This document shows positions 33,115-42,948 of a stretch of 64,000 nt of DNA, one piece after another. Within the stretch, counting starts at the first letter, position 1; each line of letters opens with the position of its first letter. Source of the stretch: an uncultured SAR92 cluster bacterium (GTDB taxonomy: Bacteria > Pseudomonadota > Gammaproteobacteria > Pseudomonadales > Porticoccaceae); the NCBI GenBank assembly GCA_902527245.1, contig CABZOI010000004.1, positions 93,530 to 157,529 on the forward strand. The letters run 5' to 3'. The notes below the pieces were generated by a model that had not been told where the DNA came from, searched no databases, and was given only the letters and a program-made list of their open reading frames with translations. The position numbers were made by a program, and so were the translations under genes.

Positions 33115-33973
33115 TCGAGTAAGAATTGCGGTACAAAAAAATGGTCGCTTGTCAGATGAATCCACCAAACTTTTGAAGAAGTGTGGGATTTCGTTCAATA
33201 AATCATCTGATAAATTATTTTTGCGATCATCCAATATGATGGTGGACATATTGATGGTTAGAGATGACGATATTCCCAAGCTTGTTCATCAAAACATAGC
33301 CGATTTAGGAATTGTTGGAGAAAACGTTTTAAAAGAAAAACTTCTCGCGGACAAAACATTAAATATCGAAAGAGAGACTAAGCTAGGATTTTCTAAATGC
33401 CGACTCGCATTCGCAAAGCCAAAAGACCTAATCGATGCTGATTTAAACAATAAAAAGATAGCAACCTCATATCCTGCGATTGTCGAGGATTATCTCTCTA
33501 AAAATAGTATCAATGCGGAAATTGTGGAGATACATGGCTCCGTCGAATTAACGCCTTTTGTAGGAATTTCAGATATGATTTGTGATCTCGTATCTACCGG
33601 CATAACACTTGAATCTAACAATTTGGAGGAGTGTTACACCGTTCTAGAATCCCAAGCCCTTCTAATAAAATCATCTAAAATCGAAGTTTCAAAATCTGCT
33701 TTGATAAAAAAAATAGTGTCGCGAATCAATTCAGTAATCGAGGCCTCTGATAGTAAGTATATTATGTTTAATGCAGATTCAAAGGACATAGAATCACTTG
33801 TAGATCTTCTGCCTGCTGCAGAATCACCAACAGTAATTCCGCTCGCTAATAAGAATAAAGTTGCAATTCACTCAGTTTGCAAAGAAGAGATTTTCTGGGA
33901 AACAATTGAAGCGCTTAAATTTCAAGGTGCCAGTTCAATATTAGTTCTTCCAATCGAAAAATTGGCACATTAA
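33107..33973 (+). CDS. hisG: ATP phosphoribosyltransferase, long form
   Basis: First step of histidine synthesis: ATP plus PRPP to phosphoribosyl-ATP. The 288-aa protein closely follows E. coli HisG (RIAVQKNGRLSDESTKLLKKCGI, VRDDDIP, DLGIVGENVL, IATSYPAIVEDYL, SVELTPFVGISDMICDLVSTG) and includes the C-terminal ACT-like regulatory domain ending FQGASSILVLPIEK. It is therefore the self-sufficient, histidine-inhibited long form and does not need HisZ. It overlaps the preceding regulator by eight bases, and the next gene begins directly after its stop. Confidence 0.97.
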   Translation: MTDRVRIAVQKNGRLSDESTKLLKKCGISFNKSSDKLFLRSSNMMVDILMVRDDDIPKLVHQNIADLGIVGENVLKEKLLADKTLNIERETKLGFSKCRLAFAKPKDLIDADLNNKKIATSYPAIVEDYLSKNSINAEIVEIHGSVELTPFVGISDMICDLVSTGITLESNNLEECYTVLESQALLIKSSKIEVSKSALIKKIVSRINSVIEASDSKYIMFNADSKDIESLVDLLPAAESPTVIPLANKNKVAIHSVCKEEIFWETIEALKFQGASSILVLPIEKLAH

Positions 33974-35821
33974 ATGAAACAAGTTAATTCAAGTGATGAC
34001 ATCTCATGGAGACGTCAGAGTACAAAATCTGATGCCCTACTCACAGTCAAAAATTTTGACAATATCCTTTGCCGAGACCCTATTAACGGTCTTAAAGAAA
34101 TCGATGAACTTTTAGGTATCAAAAGTCCATCTGAGCTTAAAGTTGGAGAAGCCGAGATACTTGCCTCTGAAACACTAATTAGTGATAGCGATAAATTTGC
34201 CCTCTACGAGGCAATAAAAAACATTACTTTTGTCTCAGAATCACAAAAACAAAAAATTAGTAAATCTATAAAACCGATCTATGGATTGAGTATATGGGAA
34301 AAATACGTACCTATTAAAAGTGTTGGTTTGTATATTCCGGGTGGAACAGCACCCTTAATTTCATCTTTCTTAATGCAAGCGATTCCCGCAATTACAGCCG
34401 GTTGTGAGCAAATAATTATATGCACGCCACCTGATAAGTTCGGATCGATTCATCCAGCGATACTATGGGTAGCAAAAGAGCTTTCAATCAAAAATATTTA
34501 CAAGATTGGAGGAGCGCAAGCTGTTTTGTCAATGGCGAATGGATATTGTGGGATTCCAAAGGTAAATAAGATCTTTGGTCCGGGGAATAGTTATGTCGCT
34601 GAAGCGAAAAACTATGTTTCGCAAAAAATAGCGATCGATATGTACGCAGGCCCAAGTGAAGTTATGGTTGTCACTAATGACGAAAATAAAGCAAAAATTG
34701 CAGCAAGTGATGTGCTATCTCAGTTAGAGCATGGCGCAGATTCCTGTGCATTTGTGTTATCAGAATCATCGGTAGTTTTGAGATCAATAAAAAGAGAAAT
34801 AACTCAGCAAGTGAAGTCACTCAAACGAAAAGATCAATTGACAGAAGCAGTCAAAAATATTTTGTTGATCAAAACTGAGTCATCCAAAAATACAATTGAG
34901 ATGATCAATGATTGTGCACCCGAGCATTTGGTGCTCCTCGATGATGATTTCACTCTCTATGTTGATTCGATTTACTCTGCCGGTTCAGTTTTTTGCGGCA
35001 GTCAGACTCCCGTTGCCTTCGGTGATTACGCCTCTGGGACGAATCATGTTCTACCAACCGGAGGTTGGGCGAGATCAGAATCAGGTTTATCAGTATCTGA
35101 TTTCATGAAGAAGATATCATTTCAGAATTGTAATGCTACTGCTTTTAATTATTTGGCTCCAACTGTAATGAAACTCAGTGAACTCGAGCAGCTGGATGCA
35201 CATACACAATCGGTCTTTATCCGAAAGAAAATAGCAACTAAAAAACTAAGATCAGTATTTTTAAAAAGGCAGACCAATGAGACGTCTATCTATACGTCGA
35301 TAGAAATTGATGGCACGGGTATGTATAAAGTAGATACTGGCGTAAAATTTCTCGATCACATGCTTGATCAATTTTCTAAAAACTCACTCATAAATATATA
35401 CCTGAAAGCCAAGGGTGATTTAGAGATTGATGCACACCACACGATTGAGGATACCGCAATACTTCTCGGAGACGCCCTATCGCAAGCCATGGGTGAAAGG
35501 TCAAACATCAATCGATATGCATCAAGCACTTTGATTATGGATGAAGCAAGAGCTCAAATAGATATTGATTTATGCACTCGCAGTAATCTCAATTTAAAAA
35601 TTCCTGAATTAAGTGAATATATTGGCGATTTTCCTTCAGAAATGCTAACTCATTTTCTAGACACACTGGTCAAACATCTTAAATTTTCGTGCCACATTGA
35701 TATTGATGGGAAAAATTCTCATCACATGATCGAAATACTTTTTAAATGCTTGGGTAAAAGTTTCCAGGAAGCCTTGAAAATCAACAAGCAACAAGCGACC
35801 TCCACTAAGGGAATTTTATGA
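33974..35821 (+). CDS. hisDB: HisD-HisB fusion: histidinol dehydrogenase / imidazoleglycerol-phosphate dehydratase
   Basis: One 615-aa reading frame joins two enzymes. Residues 1 to about 418 are histidinol dehydrogenase: YVPIKSVGLYIPGGTAPLIS, KIFGPGNSYVAEAK, YAGPSEVMVV, the zinc-ligand segment SQLEHGADS, catalytic Glu317-His318 in CAPEHLVLL, Asp in FGDYASG, and His410 in LDAHTQS. After a short basic linker, residues from about 426 are the dehydratase: KRQTNETSIYTSIEIDGTG, VKFLDHMLDQ, DAHHTIEDTAI (HHxxE) and NSHHMIEILFK (HHxxE). Both active sites look complete. The common gammaproteobacterial arrangement is separate hisD and a phosphatase-dehydratase HisB; here the phosphatase half is absent. 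No frameshift or stop is present at the joint. The frame overlaps hisH by ATGA. Confidence 0.95.
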   Translation: MKQVNSSDDISWRRQSTKSDALLTVKNFDNILCRDPINGLKEIDELLGIKSPSELKVGEAEILASETLISDSDKFALYEAIKNITFVSESQKQKISKSIKPIYGLSIWEKYVPIKSVGLYIPGGTAPLISSFLMQAIPAITAGCEQIIICTPPDKFGSIHPAILWVAKELSIKNIYKIGGAQAVLSMANGYCGIPKVNKIFGPGNSYVAEAKNYVSQKIAIDMYAGPSEVMVVTNDENKAKIAASDVLSQLEHGADSCAFVLSESSVVLRSIKREITQQVKSLKRKDQLTEAVKNILLIKTESSKNTIEMINDCAPEHLVLLDDDFTLYVDSIYSAGSVFCGSQTPVAFGDYASGTNHVLPTGGWARSESGLSVSDFMKKISFQNCNATAFNYLAPTVMKLSELEQLDAHTQSVFIRKKIATKKLRSVFLKRQTNETSIYTSIEIDGTGMYKVDTGVKFLDHMLDQFSKNSLINIYLKAKGDLEIDAHHTIEDTAILLGDALSQAMGERSNINRYASSTLIMDEARAQIDIDLCTRSNLNLKIPELSEYIGDFPSEMLTHFLDTLVKHLKFSCHIDIDGKNSHHMIEILFKCLGKSFQEALKINKQQATSTKGIL

Positions 35822-36393
35822 TTGGAATTATTGACTGTGGAGGCGCTAATTTGAAATCACTCACTTATGCGCTAGAGAGAATTAAACTTAAATATCGCAT
35901 TTCAAAAGTTTGGAGTGACCTTTCGAATTCTCGCGCATTAATCCTCCCAGGTGTAAGCGCAGCGGGAAATGTCATGTCTAACATACGTAAGCTTGCTCTC
36001 GACGATAGAATTAGAGATTTCAACAAACCGGTCTTAGGGATCTGTGTTGGCATGCAAGTTCTTTATGAACACTCTGATGAGGAAAATAAAACATGTTTGG
36101 GCTTAATACCTGGAGTCGTAAAAAAATTTTCAAATCCAAAACTAGCTATACCTCATATGGGTTGGAATATGGTTAATTTTTTAACTAGCGAATTTGAGGA
36201 CTGCTCAGGTCATTTTTATTTTGCAAATAGTTATCATGCGCCAATTGACACATATTCTTTGGGATATAGCGAATATGGTGAGAGATTTAGTGCATTTGTG
36301 AAACAAAATAATTTCTATGGCGTGCAATTCCATCCTGAAAAATCATCAAAACTTGGAGAAAAATTTTTAACAAAATTTTTTGAAATGGCATGA
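35818..36393 (+). CDS. hisH: Imidazole glycerol phosphate synthase, glutaminase subunit
   Basis: A 191-aa class I glutamine amidotransferase that supplies ammonia to HisF. The catalytic triad is Cys76 (LGICVGMQ), His172 and Glu174 (VQFHPEKS). LPGVSAAG near 45 is the oxyanion region, one position different from the usual LPGVGAFG. It overlaps the upstream fusion by ATGA and hisA by ATGA, so translation is coupled. Confidence 0.95.
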   Translation: MIGIIDCGGANLKSLTYALERIKLKYRISKVWSDLSNSRALILPGVSAAGNVMSNIRKLALDDRIRDFNKPVLGICVGMQVLYEHSDEENKTCLGLIPGVVKKFSNPKLAIPHMGWNMVNFLTSEFEDCSGHFYFANSYHAPIDTYSLGYSEYGERFSAFVKQNNFYGVQFHPEKSSKLGEKFLTKFFEMA

Positions 36394-37109
36394 AAGTCAT
36401 TCCTGCCATCGATATTAAAAACGGTAAGTGTGTAAGATTAATGCAAGGAGATTTTTCAAAATCAACCATTTATGAAATATCACCTCTAAATCAAGCGAAG
36501 ATATTTGAAAATGCTGGTTTTAATCTACTGCATATTGTAGATCTGGATGGCGCTGCCAATGGACTCCAGCGCAACATTAGTATTATTGACTCAATCATCA
36601 AGTCTACAAAAATGAATATTCAACTAGGTGGCGGGATCAGAAGTATTGATGGCATAAATTTACTTTTAGATAAAGGGATAGAGAGAGTCGTTCTTGGCAC
36701 AAAAATCATCGAAGATAAAAATTTCTTATCTAAAGTTTTAACTAGATTTAATCAGAAGAATATAGTGTTTGCTTTAGATTTTCGAATTAGCAATTCAATT
36801 CCATTCCTTTTGTCGAGAGGATGGCAAAAGCAAACAAAAATAAATTTATTTGATTTTATAAAACAGTATGAAGTTCAAAATATTCTTGCAACAGATATCA
36901 CGCTCGATGGCGTTTTAAAAGGTCCAAACACTAGTGTATATAAGAAAATTAGAAACCAAGCTCCTAATTCAAATCTTATCGGATCAGGCGGGATCTCCAG
37001 TATTGGAGATATAAATCAATTATCAAAAATAAATGTTAAAGAGTGTGTTGTTGGTAAAGCTATTTACGAAAAAAAGATCAATCTCAAGGATCTAAAGAAT
37101 GTTAACTAA
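36390..37109 (+). CDS. hisA: Phosphoribosylformimino-5-aminoimidazole carboxamide ribotide isomerase
   Basis: A 239-aa TIM-barrel isomerase of the ProFAR-to-PRFAR step. Landmarks are [20 protein letters not shown] with the catalytic Asp8, [12 protein letters not shown] and the second catalytic Asp in [14 protein letters not shown], then [10 protein letters not shown]. It overlaps hisH by four bases and hisF by eleven. Confidence 0.95.
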   Translation: MKVIPAIDIKNGKCVRLMQGDFSKSTIYEISPLNQAKIFENAGFNLLHIVDLDGAANGLQRNISIIDSIIKSTKMNIQLGGGIRSIDGINLLLDKGIERVVLGTKIIEDKNFLSKVLTRFNQKNIVFALDFRISNSIPFLLSRGWQKQTKINLFDFIKQYEVQNILATDITLDGVLKGPNTSVYKKIRNQAPNSNLIGSGGISSIGDINQLSKINVKECVVGKAIYEKKINLKDLKNVN

Positions 37110-37866
37110 ACGCATTATCCCATGCTTGGATGTTAAAAAAGGACAAGTTGTAAAGGGTATCAAATTTAGAAATCACAAAATTATTGGTGATCCAGTTGAA
37201 CTTGCGAAGAAGTACTCTGACGAAAATGCTGATGAGCTTGTATTTTACGATATTTATTCCAGCGTTGAGGATAAATCTGTATCAGCTAGTTGGATAGAAA
37301 ATATTGCGAAGAATATTAATATCCCATTCTGCGTTGCGGGCGGCATCACATCCCGAGAAAAAGCATCAGAGATATTAAACTCTGGCGCAGATAAAATATC
37401 GATTAACACTCCAGCATTAGAGAATCCAACACTCATAACAAATCTCGCAGAAACCTTTGGCTCTCAATGCATAGTTGTTGGTATCGATAGTTTTTTTAAT
37501 GGCACTGACTATGTTGTTTATGCGAAGACTGGTTCAGAAACCACAAGATACATGACAGGTATGAAAACCGTTGATTGGTTGAGAGAAGCTCAAGATCGCG
37601 GAGCAGGAGAAGTGGTCTTGAACTGCATGAATCAAGACGGTGTTAGGAAAGGATACGATATCGAGCAACTCAACTCTATAAGAGATCAGTGCAAAGTGCC
37701 ACTTATCGCCTCTGGAGGCGCAGGCTGTATCAGTAGTTTTATAGATGTATTTTCAAAATGTAGTGTCGATGGAGCACTAGCTGCATCGGTTTTTCATAAT
37801 GACACAGTGAAAATTGAGGACCTCAAACAAAGGCTTTCAGAAAATAAAATACCGGTGAGAATATGA
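37099..37866 (+). CDS. hisF: Imidazole glycerol phosphate synthase, cyclase subunit
   Basis: A 255-aa TIM-barrel cyclase partner of His[19 protein letters not shown] contains catalytic Asp11; the second catalytic Asp lies in [22 protein letters not shown] and ASGGAG bind phosphate. It overlaps hisA by eleven bases and hisI/E by four. Confidence 0.96.
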   Translation: MLTKRIIPCLDVKKGQVVKGIKFRNHKIIGDPVELAKKYSDENADELVFYDIYSSVEDKSVSASWIENIAKNINIPFCVAGGITSREKASEILNSGADKISINTPALENPTLITNLAETFGSQCIVVGIDSFFNGTDYVVYAKTGSETTRYMTGMKTVDWLREAQDRGAGEVVLNCMNQDGVRKGYDIEQLNSIRDQCKVPLIASGGAGCISSFIDVFSKCSVDGALAASVFHNDTVKIEDLKQRLSENKIPVRI

Positions 37867-38453
37867 ATATAGATAATATTTGGGATGATGATCAAAAACT
37901 TATACCTGCAATAATACAAGATAAATTCACAAAAGATGTTCTCATGCTTGGTTATATGAATAAGGAATCATTTCGTAAAACATTAGAAAGCTACAAAGTA
38001 ACTTTTTTTAGCCGATCAAGAAAAAAATTATGGACGAAAGGAGAGACATCAGGGAACTATTTAAACTATTACTCTCATGAATTTGACTGTGATGAGGATA
38101 CAATTTTAGTTCAAGCAACTAATGAAGGTCCAACATGTCATTTAGAAAAATATTCATGCTTTGGGTTGCAGCCGTTTAGTTTGCAAAAGCTTGAAAAGAT
38201 CATAAAAACTAAAATAAAGTCAAAAGAAACAAACTCGTACACAAAACAACTATTAACCTCAGGCAACAAAGAGATTGCAAAAAAAATTGCTGAAGAGGCA
38301 AATGAGTTGGCAATATCTGCTGTTACGAGTGATGGAAGGCTTTTAGATGAAGCGTCAGATCTAATGTACCACCTTCAAGTGCTGCTGGCCGCAAACAACT
38401 ACACCATAAATGACCTTGAAGAGACCCTTGCGAAAAGAGATAAAGGGAAATAA
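37863..38453 (+). CDS. hisIE: Phosphoribosyl-AMP cyclohydrolase / phosphoribosyl-ATP pyrophosphatase
   Basis: A 196-aa bifunctional protein. The N-terminal cyclohydrolase has [31 protein letters not shown] and the metal/zinc residues in [11 protein letters not shown] and [12 protein letters not shown]. The C-terminal pyrophosphatase from about 105 has [19 protein letters not shown] and [17 protein letters not shown]. This is the HisIE fusion of the enteric type. Its C-terminus lies over the Shine-Dalgarno of hisC. Confidence 0.95.
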   Translation: MNIDNIWDDDQKLIPAIIQDKFTKDVLMLGYMNKESFRKTLESYKVTFFSRSRKKLWTKGETSGNYLNYYSHEFDCDEDTILVQATNEGPTCHLEKYSCFGLQPFSLQKLEKIIKTKIKSKETNSYTKQLLTSGNKEIAKKIAEEANELAISAVTSDGRLLDEASDLMYHLQVLLAANNYTINDLEETLAKRDKGK

Positions 38454-38454
38454 A

Positions 38455-39552
38455 TTGGACTTTTTAGATAAAATTAATCCCGGAATTCACTTAATACATC
38501 CTTATGAACCGGGAAAATCGGTATCGGATGTAGTCAAAAAATATCAACTCGAAAAAATCATAAAGTTATCGAGTAATGAAAACACACGTGGTCCCTCTTC
38601 AAAAGTCGTTAGAACTATAAAAAATTTCAATGATTGGCATGTTTATCCTGACGGCGATGGGCAAGCGTTGAAAAAGAAAATTGCGACTATTGAAAACATT
38701 GAACCAGATAAAATTGTGCTTGGGAACGGCTCGAATGAGGTGCTGGAATTACTGGGGCAAACTTTTTTGTCACCTCAAGTAGAAACAATATTCTCCGCAC
38801 ATGCATTCGCAGTCTACAAACTAATCTCGCAAGCTAGAGGAAGCTTTTATCACGAAATTCCGACACTTAATTGGGGGCATGATTTAGAGTCATTTCTAAA
38901 AAAAATAAATGATAAAACCAGATTAATATTTATAGCTAATCCAAATAATCCGACAGGAACTTACTCATCTCATGATGAGATAATCAAATTCTTAAGAAAG
39001 GTGCCTGCTCACGTAATGGTCGTCATTGATCTCGCATATTATGAATACGTAACTGTAAAGGATTACATAAGGCCCATTGAGATTATCAAGAATTTTCCTA
39101 ATGTAGTAATTACAAAATCATTCTCAAAAATTTACGGGTTGTCTAATCTGAGAATCGGGTATGGGTTGGGCACCAAAGAATTAATTGAAATACTCAACAG
39201 AATTCGTCAACCGTTCAATGTAAATGGACTAGCTCAGGCTGCTGCTGCGACCGCAATCACCGATAGATCCCACATCGAGGAAAGTATAAAAAATAATATT
39301 GAAGGTAGAAATTACCTCTATCAAGCACTTACGGACTTAAACATTGAATTTATACCATCCCAAGGCAATTTTGTGTGCATTGAGACTAAAACAAATGGTA
39401 GTAATGTTTTCAATGCACTGCTAAAAGAGGGAGTAATCGTAAGATCACTGGATTTGTATTCGATGCCAAAGCATATTAGAGTTTCGATAGGTTCTGGTTA
39501 TGAGAACCGTTTCTTTATTAATAAGTTAAGAAAAGTTATCTCAACTAACTAA
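38455..39552 (+). CDS. hisC: Histidinol-phosphate aminotransferase
   Basis: A 365-aa PLP-dependent fold-type I aminotransferase. Present are LSSNENTRGPS, GNGSNEVLELL, FIANPNNPTGTYSSH, VVIDLAYYEY and the PLP lysine in ITKSFSKIYGLSNLRIGYG. The start is TTG at 38455: AAGGGAA lies seven bases upstream and the protein then begins LDFLDKINPGI (fMet). The ATG at 38410 would lie inside hisIE and add a shadow N-terminus. In the usual pathway the next reaction needs a histidinol-phosphatase, which this operon lacks. Confidence 0.94.
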   Translation: MDFLDKINPGIHLIHPYEPGKSVSDVVKKYQLEKIIKLSSNENTRGPSSKVVRTIKNFNDWHVYPDGDGQALKKKIATIENIEPDKIVLGNGSNEVLELLGQTFLSPQVETIFSAHAFAVYKLISQARGSFYHEIPTLNWGHDLESFLKKINDKTRLIFIANPNNPTGTYSSHDEIIKFLRKVPAHVMVVIDLAYYEYVTVKDYIRPIEIIKNFPNVVITKSFSKIYGLSNLRIGYGLGTKELIEILNRIRQPFNVNGLAQAAAATAITDRSHIEESIKNNIEGRNYLYQALTDLNIEFIPSQGNFVCIETKTNGSNVFNALLKEGVIVRSLDLYSMPKHIRVSIGSGYENRFFINKLRKVISTN

Positions 39553-39562
39553 ACAAAAACTT

Positions 39563-39988
39563 ATGAGCTTTACAGCCCCTCTTGTAATATCGTTTTTATT
39601 TTTGGTGATTATCTTCGCCTTCAAATCCATGAGCAAAAAGTCTCTGGTTTGGTCAATTAAATATAAATCACACCAGATTGAAATTAAAAATAAGTACGAC
39701 TTTACAGTAAATCCTCCAACAGGAAGCGGCAACTTGTTAGTTGATAATAACTCAATTTCGTCATGGGGCCTTCTCTTGCCATTACCAAACAAACCATTCG
39801 TTTGCGTTTCAGATATTTCTGAAGAAATTCAGTCTATAGAGATCTATGGTGCAGGAGCATTCAGGACTAAATTATCTATAAAAGTAAACGATGAATTTAT
39901 ATACCAGGACAATTTGAACATCATCGATAGGTACCTGATAAGAAATCCGAAACTAATCGAAAAGATTAAGCGATCCAGTGGTCTCTAA
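39563..39988 (+). CDS. Hypothetical membrane-anchored protein at the end of the his operon
   Basis: A 141-aa protein with one N-terminal transmembrane segment (about residues 5-20, PLVISFLFLVIIFAF) followed by a basic and then a beta-rich region (IKYKSHQIEIKNKYDFTV, GSGNLLVDNNSISSWGLL, IEIYGAGAFRTKLSIKVNDEF). I do not recognise a family and see no catalytic motif. It starts ten bases after hisC on the same strand. Whether it is part of histidine synthesis is unknown; it may only share the transcript. Confidence 0.6.
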   Translation: MSFTAPLVISFLFLVIIFAFKSMSKKSLVWSIKYKSHQIEIKNKYDFTVNPPTGSGNLLVDNNSISSWGLLLPLPNKPFVCVSDISEEIQSIEIYGAGAFRTKLSIKVNDEFIYQDNLNIIDRYLIRNPKLIEKIKRSSGL

Positions 39989-40001
39989 TCTTTTAGCATT
40001 C

Positions 40002-40026
40002 AAGAGATTGCTTTGATCAGTCTCTT
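40002..40026. terminator. Hairpin between the his operon and convergent guaC
   Basis: A 9-bp stem with one G-T pair (AAGAGATTG / CAGTCTCTT) and a 7-base loop lies exactly between the converging transcripts, overlapping the last bases of guaC. There is no long T-run, so termination is probable but not certain. Confidence 0.45.
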
Positions 40027-41014
40027 AGTGTTCGTAAATTGTATTATGAGTATTGTTTACTCGAACAAAAGTCGTGCATTTTGATAGAGTACGCAGACTG
40101 TTCGCGCCAACGTAAGTGCAGGCAGAGCGAATGCCACTCAGAATATCTTTAATGGTGTCATCTACCCTCCCACGGTGTGGTATTTTTACTGTCTTCCCCT
40201 CTGCACCCCTATAACTATTATGATTGTCATGCTTGTCCATCGCCGATTCTGAAGCCATCCCATAAAACTCCATAAATCCATTTTCAATTTTGCCTTCACA
40301 TTCATCGTGACCCGCAAGCATGCCACCTATCATTACAAAATCTGCACCTCCGGCAAATGCCTTAACAATATCTCCAGAGCTAACACATCCACCATCAGCT
40401 ATTATGTGTGCATTAAGCCCGTGAGCCGCATCAGCGCACTCTATCACTGCACTCAGTTGAGGATACCCAATTCCAGTTTTAATTCTTGTTGTACAGACCG
40501 ACCCTGGACCAATTCCGACTTTTACGATATCAGCTCCAGCCAAAACAAGCTCTTGCGTCATGTCTGCTGTCACCACATTACCCGCTGCAATCGTTGCGTC
40601 AGGGCATTTCTCTCGTAACTTTTTCACTGCATCTACAAATCGAATTGTGTAGCCATTAGCAACATCGAGACCTATAAAGCCAGACTGCACCTCTTTTAAG
40701 TTATCTATTTCATCAATGCCGCCAAACCAACAAATATTATCTTCTTTACCTTTAAATTCTTTAGTGCTGTTTTTTAAGTAGTGTCTCGCGGGACAAGTAA
40801 CCATATTGTGTTTTGACAATACTGTATGCATTGATGGAGTTCCAACCGTGTCCATATTGGCAGACATTATGGGTATGCCAGACCATTCTTTCTTACTCCA
40901 TAAAAATTTATGTGTTCGTTCAAGATTAACTTCACCTCTAGAACTCATAGTTGAACGTTTTGGTCTGATTAGCACATCAGAATAATCTAGCTTTATCTCT
41001 TCGTTAATAAGCAA
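40025..41014 (-). CDS. guaC: GMP reductase
   Basis: A 329-aa IMP dehydrogenase/GMP reductase family TIM barrel that converts GMP to IMP with NADPH. It has [32 protein letters not shown], the catalytic cysteine loop [22 protein letters not shown] and the GMP-reductase-type segment [21 protein letters not shown], and it lacks the CBS domains of GuaB. The start appears to be TTG at 41014, with AGAGGG about eight bases upstream. It balances the guanine nucleotide genes guaA and guaB further along the window. Confidence 0.95.
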   Translation of the reverse strand: MLINEEIKLDYSDVLIRPKRSTMSSRGEVNLERTHKFLWSKKEWSGIPIMSANMDTVGTPSMHTVLSKHNMVTCPARHYLKNSTKEFKGKEDNICWFGGIDEIDNLKEVQSGFIGLDVANGYTIRFVDAVKKLREKCPDATIAAGNVVTADMTQELVLAGADIVKVGIGPGSVCTTRIKTGIGYPQLSAVIECADAAHGLNAHIIADGGCVSSGDIVKAFAGGADFVMIGGMLAGHDECEGKIENGFMEFYGMASESAMDKHDNHNSYRGAEGKTVKIPHRGRVDDTIKDILSGIRSACTYVGANSLRTLSKCTTFVRVNNTHNTIYEH

Positions 41015-41150
41015 TTTGCAAACCCTCTAAGTGCTCGATGTGGGTATTTTAACGTAAAAAAAAGAATATTTAAGGGCTTAATTAGAATAGTCTGAGATAA
41101 GTCTTATCGCGGAGTGAAAAACGAGAGTCAAAAGGATTATGGTGAAGTTC

Positions 41151-42023
41151 TCAAAATGAGCGGGAAAAACCGACTCTAAAATTCCAAAAACTATCTCTTT
41201 CATCAAGATTTTCTGGCCTTGAGACATCTAATGGTGTGTAAGAAGACGCAAAATTAGCTGTATAGTTTTCGCTAAATTGATAATCCAATCCAATCGTGTA
41301 TGTTTCAGTTGTACCCTGAGAATAGACTCGACCGAGCTCTCGACCAAAATCGAGGGGCGCATCTATTTTTACCGAGGGATCCATTTGAGTGGCCGCAAAA
41401 GCAACCCAAGGCCGTACTCCGTTCGAAAATCGCTTACCCGAGAGAACTGCTTCAATGCCTTCATGATTAACAGATAATTGATCACTAGAGGGACCAATGC
41501 ATCCCACAGGATTTTCAGGAGTGTAAGGCTCAAGTTTTGCTTTCGCTGAACTACACGTTACATCTGCCTCAACTTTACCTCGCATCATAAAAAAACGTAC
41601 GCCAAGTCGTAAATTATCATCTTCTATTAGAGGTCGAGAGAGTGCCAATCCCCACAATTTTTTTGGCTTGGCGCCGCTGATTTCAAATGGTGGTATGATC
41701 GATATCTCAGCAGTTGTATTCCATTTTAGACCTATACTTAATCTCAATCTTCCAAAAATAGGTGACTTGTTTAAGTCTTCATCTTTAACCCCATTAAAAC
41801 CAACTTTTTGTTGCTCCTCAGATAAACGTGGAATAGAACTTATCTCAGTTGCAATCCTAAACTGCCCAGCTTCTAGAGAACGCGTGACTGATTGACTAAG
41901 GTTGAGAGAGGAGGCAGTCGTGTAGGCCATTGCCCAACCTTCTGGACTATCAAAATCTACCTCATATGAATTTGTTGGAGTTACGACAAACACCAAGAAA
42001 AAAGACCAGACAAAACGCGACAT
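41151..42023 (-). CDS. Putative outer-membrane protein, conserved hypothetical
   Basis: A 290-aa exported protein: signal MSRFVWSFFLVFVVTPTNSY, then many amphipathic strands (IFGRLRLSIGLKWNTTAEISII, LRLGVRFFMMRGKVEADVTC, YTIGLDYQFSENYTANFASSY) and a C-terminal FWNFRVGFSRSF. The final Phe is typical of BAM-assembled beta-barrels. A single disulfide is possible between the two cysteines near 155-170. I do not recognise the family. GAGGATG precedes the ATG. It stands alone between guaC and a Rossmann protein on the same strand. Confidence 0.65.
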   Translation of the reverse strand: MSRFVWSFFLVFVVTPTNSYEVDFDSPEGWAMAYTTASSLNLSQSVTRSLEAGQFRIATEISSIPRLSEEQQKVGFNGVKDEDLNKSPIFGRLRLSIGLKWNTTAEISIIPPFEISGAKPKKLWGLALSRPLIEDDNLRLGVRFFMMRGKVEADVTCSSAKAKLEPYTPENPVGCIGPSSDQLSVNHEGIEAVLSGKRFSNGVRPWVAFAATQMDPSVKIDAPLDFGRELGRVYSQGTTETYTIGLDYQFSENYTANFASSYTPLDVSRPENLDERDSFWNFRVGFSRSF

Positions 42024-42149
42024 ATCATCCTCTTATAATCAGCTCTATCGAACTTGTTTACCTCAAATCCAATAAGCTTCCCAATATCTGATCATACGTA
42101 AAATAACGTCATAAGTATCTTTGGAAAAGAGTTTTATAAAACTAATGGA

Positions 42150-42800
42150 TCAGTCTTTAATGAAATCGTTAAATTCAAAGTAATTTGTAGCCTCTTTTTT
42201 ACCCTTATGATTAACAACAAATGCTGAAAGCTTTTTTGCTGAAATACTTCTGAATTTTTTGAAAGAACCATGTAAAAAAGGATCCACAATAAAGGATGCT
42301 AGGTCAGCAAGACGAATATCTAGTCTGAATTTATTTCCTAACAGATGGCCTGGACGAAATATATTCGTACTTTCAAATCCAAGTTTGATTATTTCACGTT
42401 CAAGCATTCCTTTGATTTTCAGATAATAATTCCAAGAATTTGGATCAGCACCTACTGCTGATATTAGTGAAATATGTTTAGCACCGACCTCTTGACACTT
42501 TTGAGCAATCTCAAGCTGATAGTTAAAATCTACTTTTAAAAGGTTCTCTTTCAAAGTCGTATTCATAAAACCCATCACGTTATGAATATAAAGAGGATAT
42601 CCCAGCGCGAGATAAACATGATCTATTTGTGAGATTTTTATGTCATGAAGACAATCAAAATCAATAATTAATTCTCTTGCATTATTTGGTAGGTTGGAAA
42701 TAGCTCGCCTGCATACTGCCACAGTTGGCATTTCATTATCACCCAACTCTTTTAAGATCTTACTTCCCAAAAATCCTGTTGATCCTGCTAATAGATTCAT
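42150..42800 (-). CDS. NAD(P)-binding Rossmann protein (TIP30/HTATIP2-like)
   Basis: A protein of about 216 aa with the nucleotide motif LLAGSTGFLGSKIL at its N-terminus, then VAVCRRAISNLPNNARELI, HVYLALGY, KHISLISAVGADPNSWNYYLKIKGMLE (Ser, Tyr, Lys of the extended SDR type) and IFRPGHLLGN. This is the atypical SDR group of TIP30/oxidoreductase proteins. The frame is open upstream to 42860, but the ATG at 42800 starts the conserved domain. It is divergent from the MAPEG-family gene. The substrate is unknown. Confidence 0.8.
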   Translation of the reverse strand: MNLLAGSTGFLGSKILKELGDNEMPTVAVCRRAISNLPNNARELIIDFDCLHDIKISQIDHVYLALGYPLYIHNVMGFMNTTLKENLLKVDFNYQLEIAQKCQEVGAKHISLISAVGADPNSWNYYLKIKGMLEREIIKLGFESTNIFRPGHLLGNKFRLDIRLADLASFIVDPFLHGSFKKFRSISAKKLSAFVVNHKGKKEATNYFEFNDFIKD

Positions 42801-42948
42801 TTTATTGGTCACCACGTAGCTTATTCTGAAAAGATCCATCCTCGAGCAATCTAATTTCAAACTTCGATTTAATAATTCGTTCCAGAGACATGCGATTAGT
42901 TCCTCTTTCGCTCATTTTAATGTAATAATTATTGCAAGGGAGAGTTGC

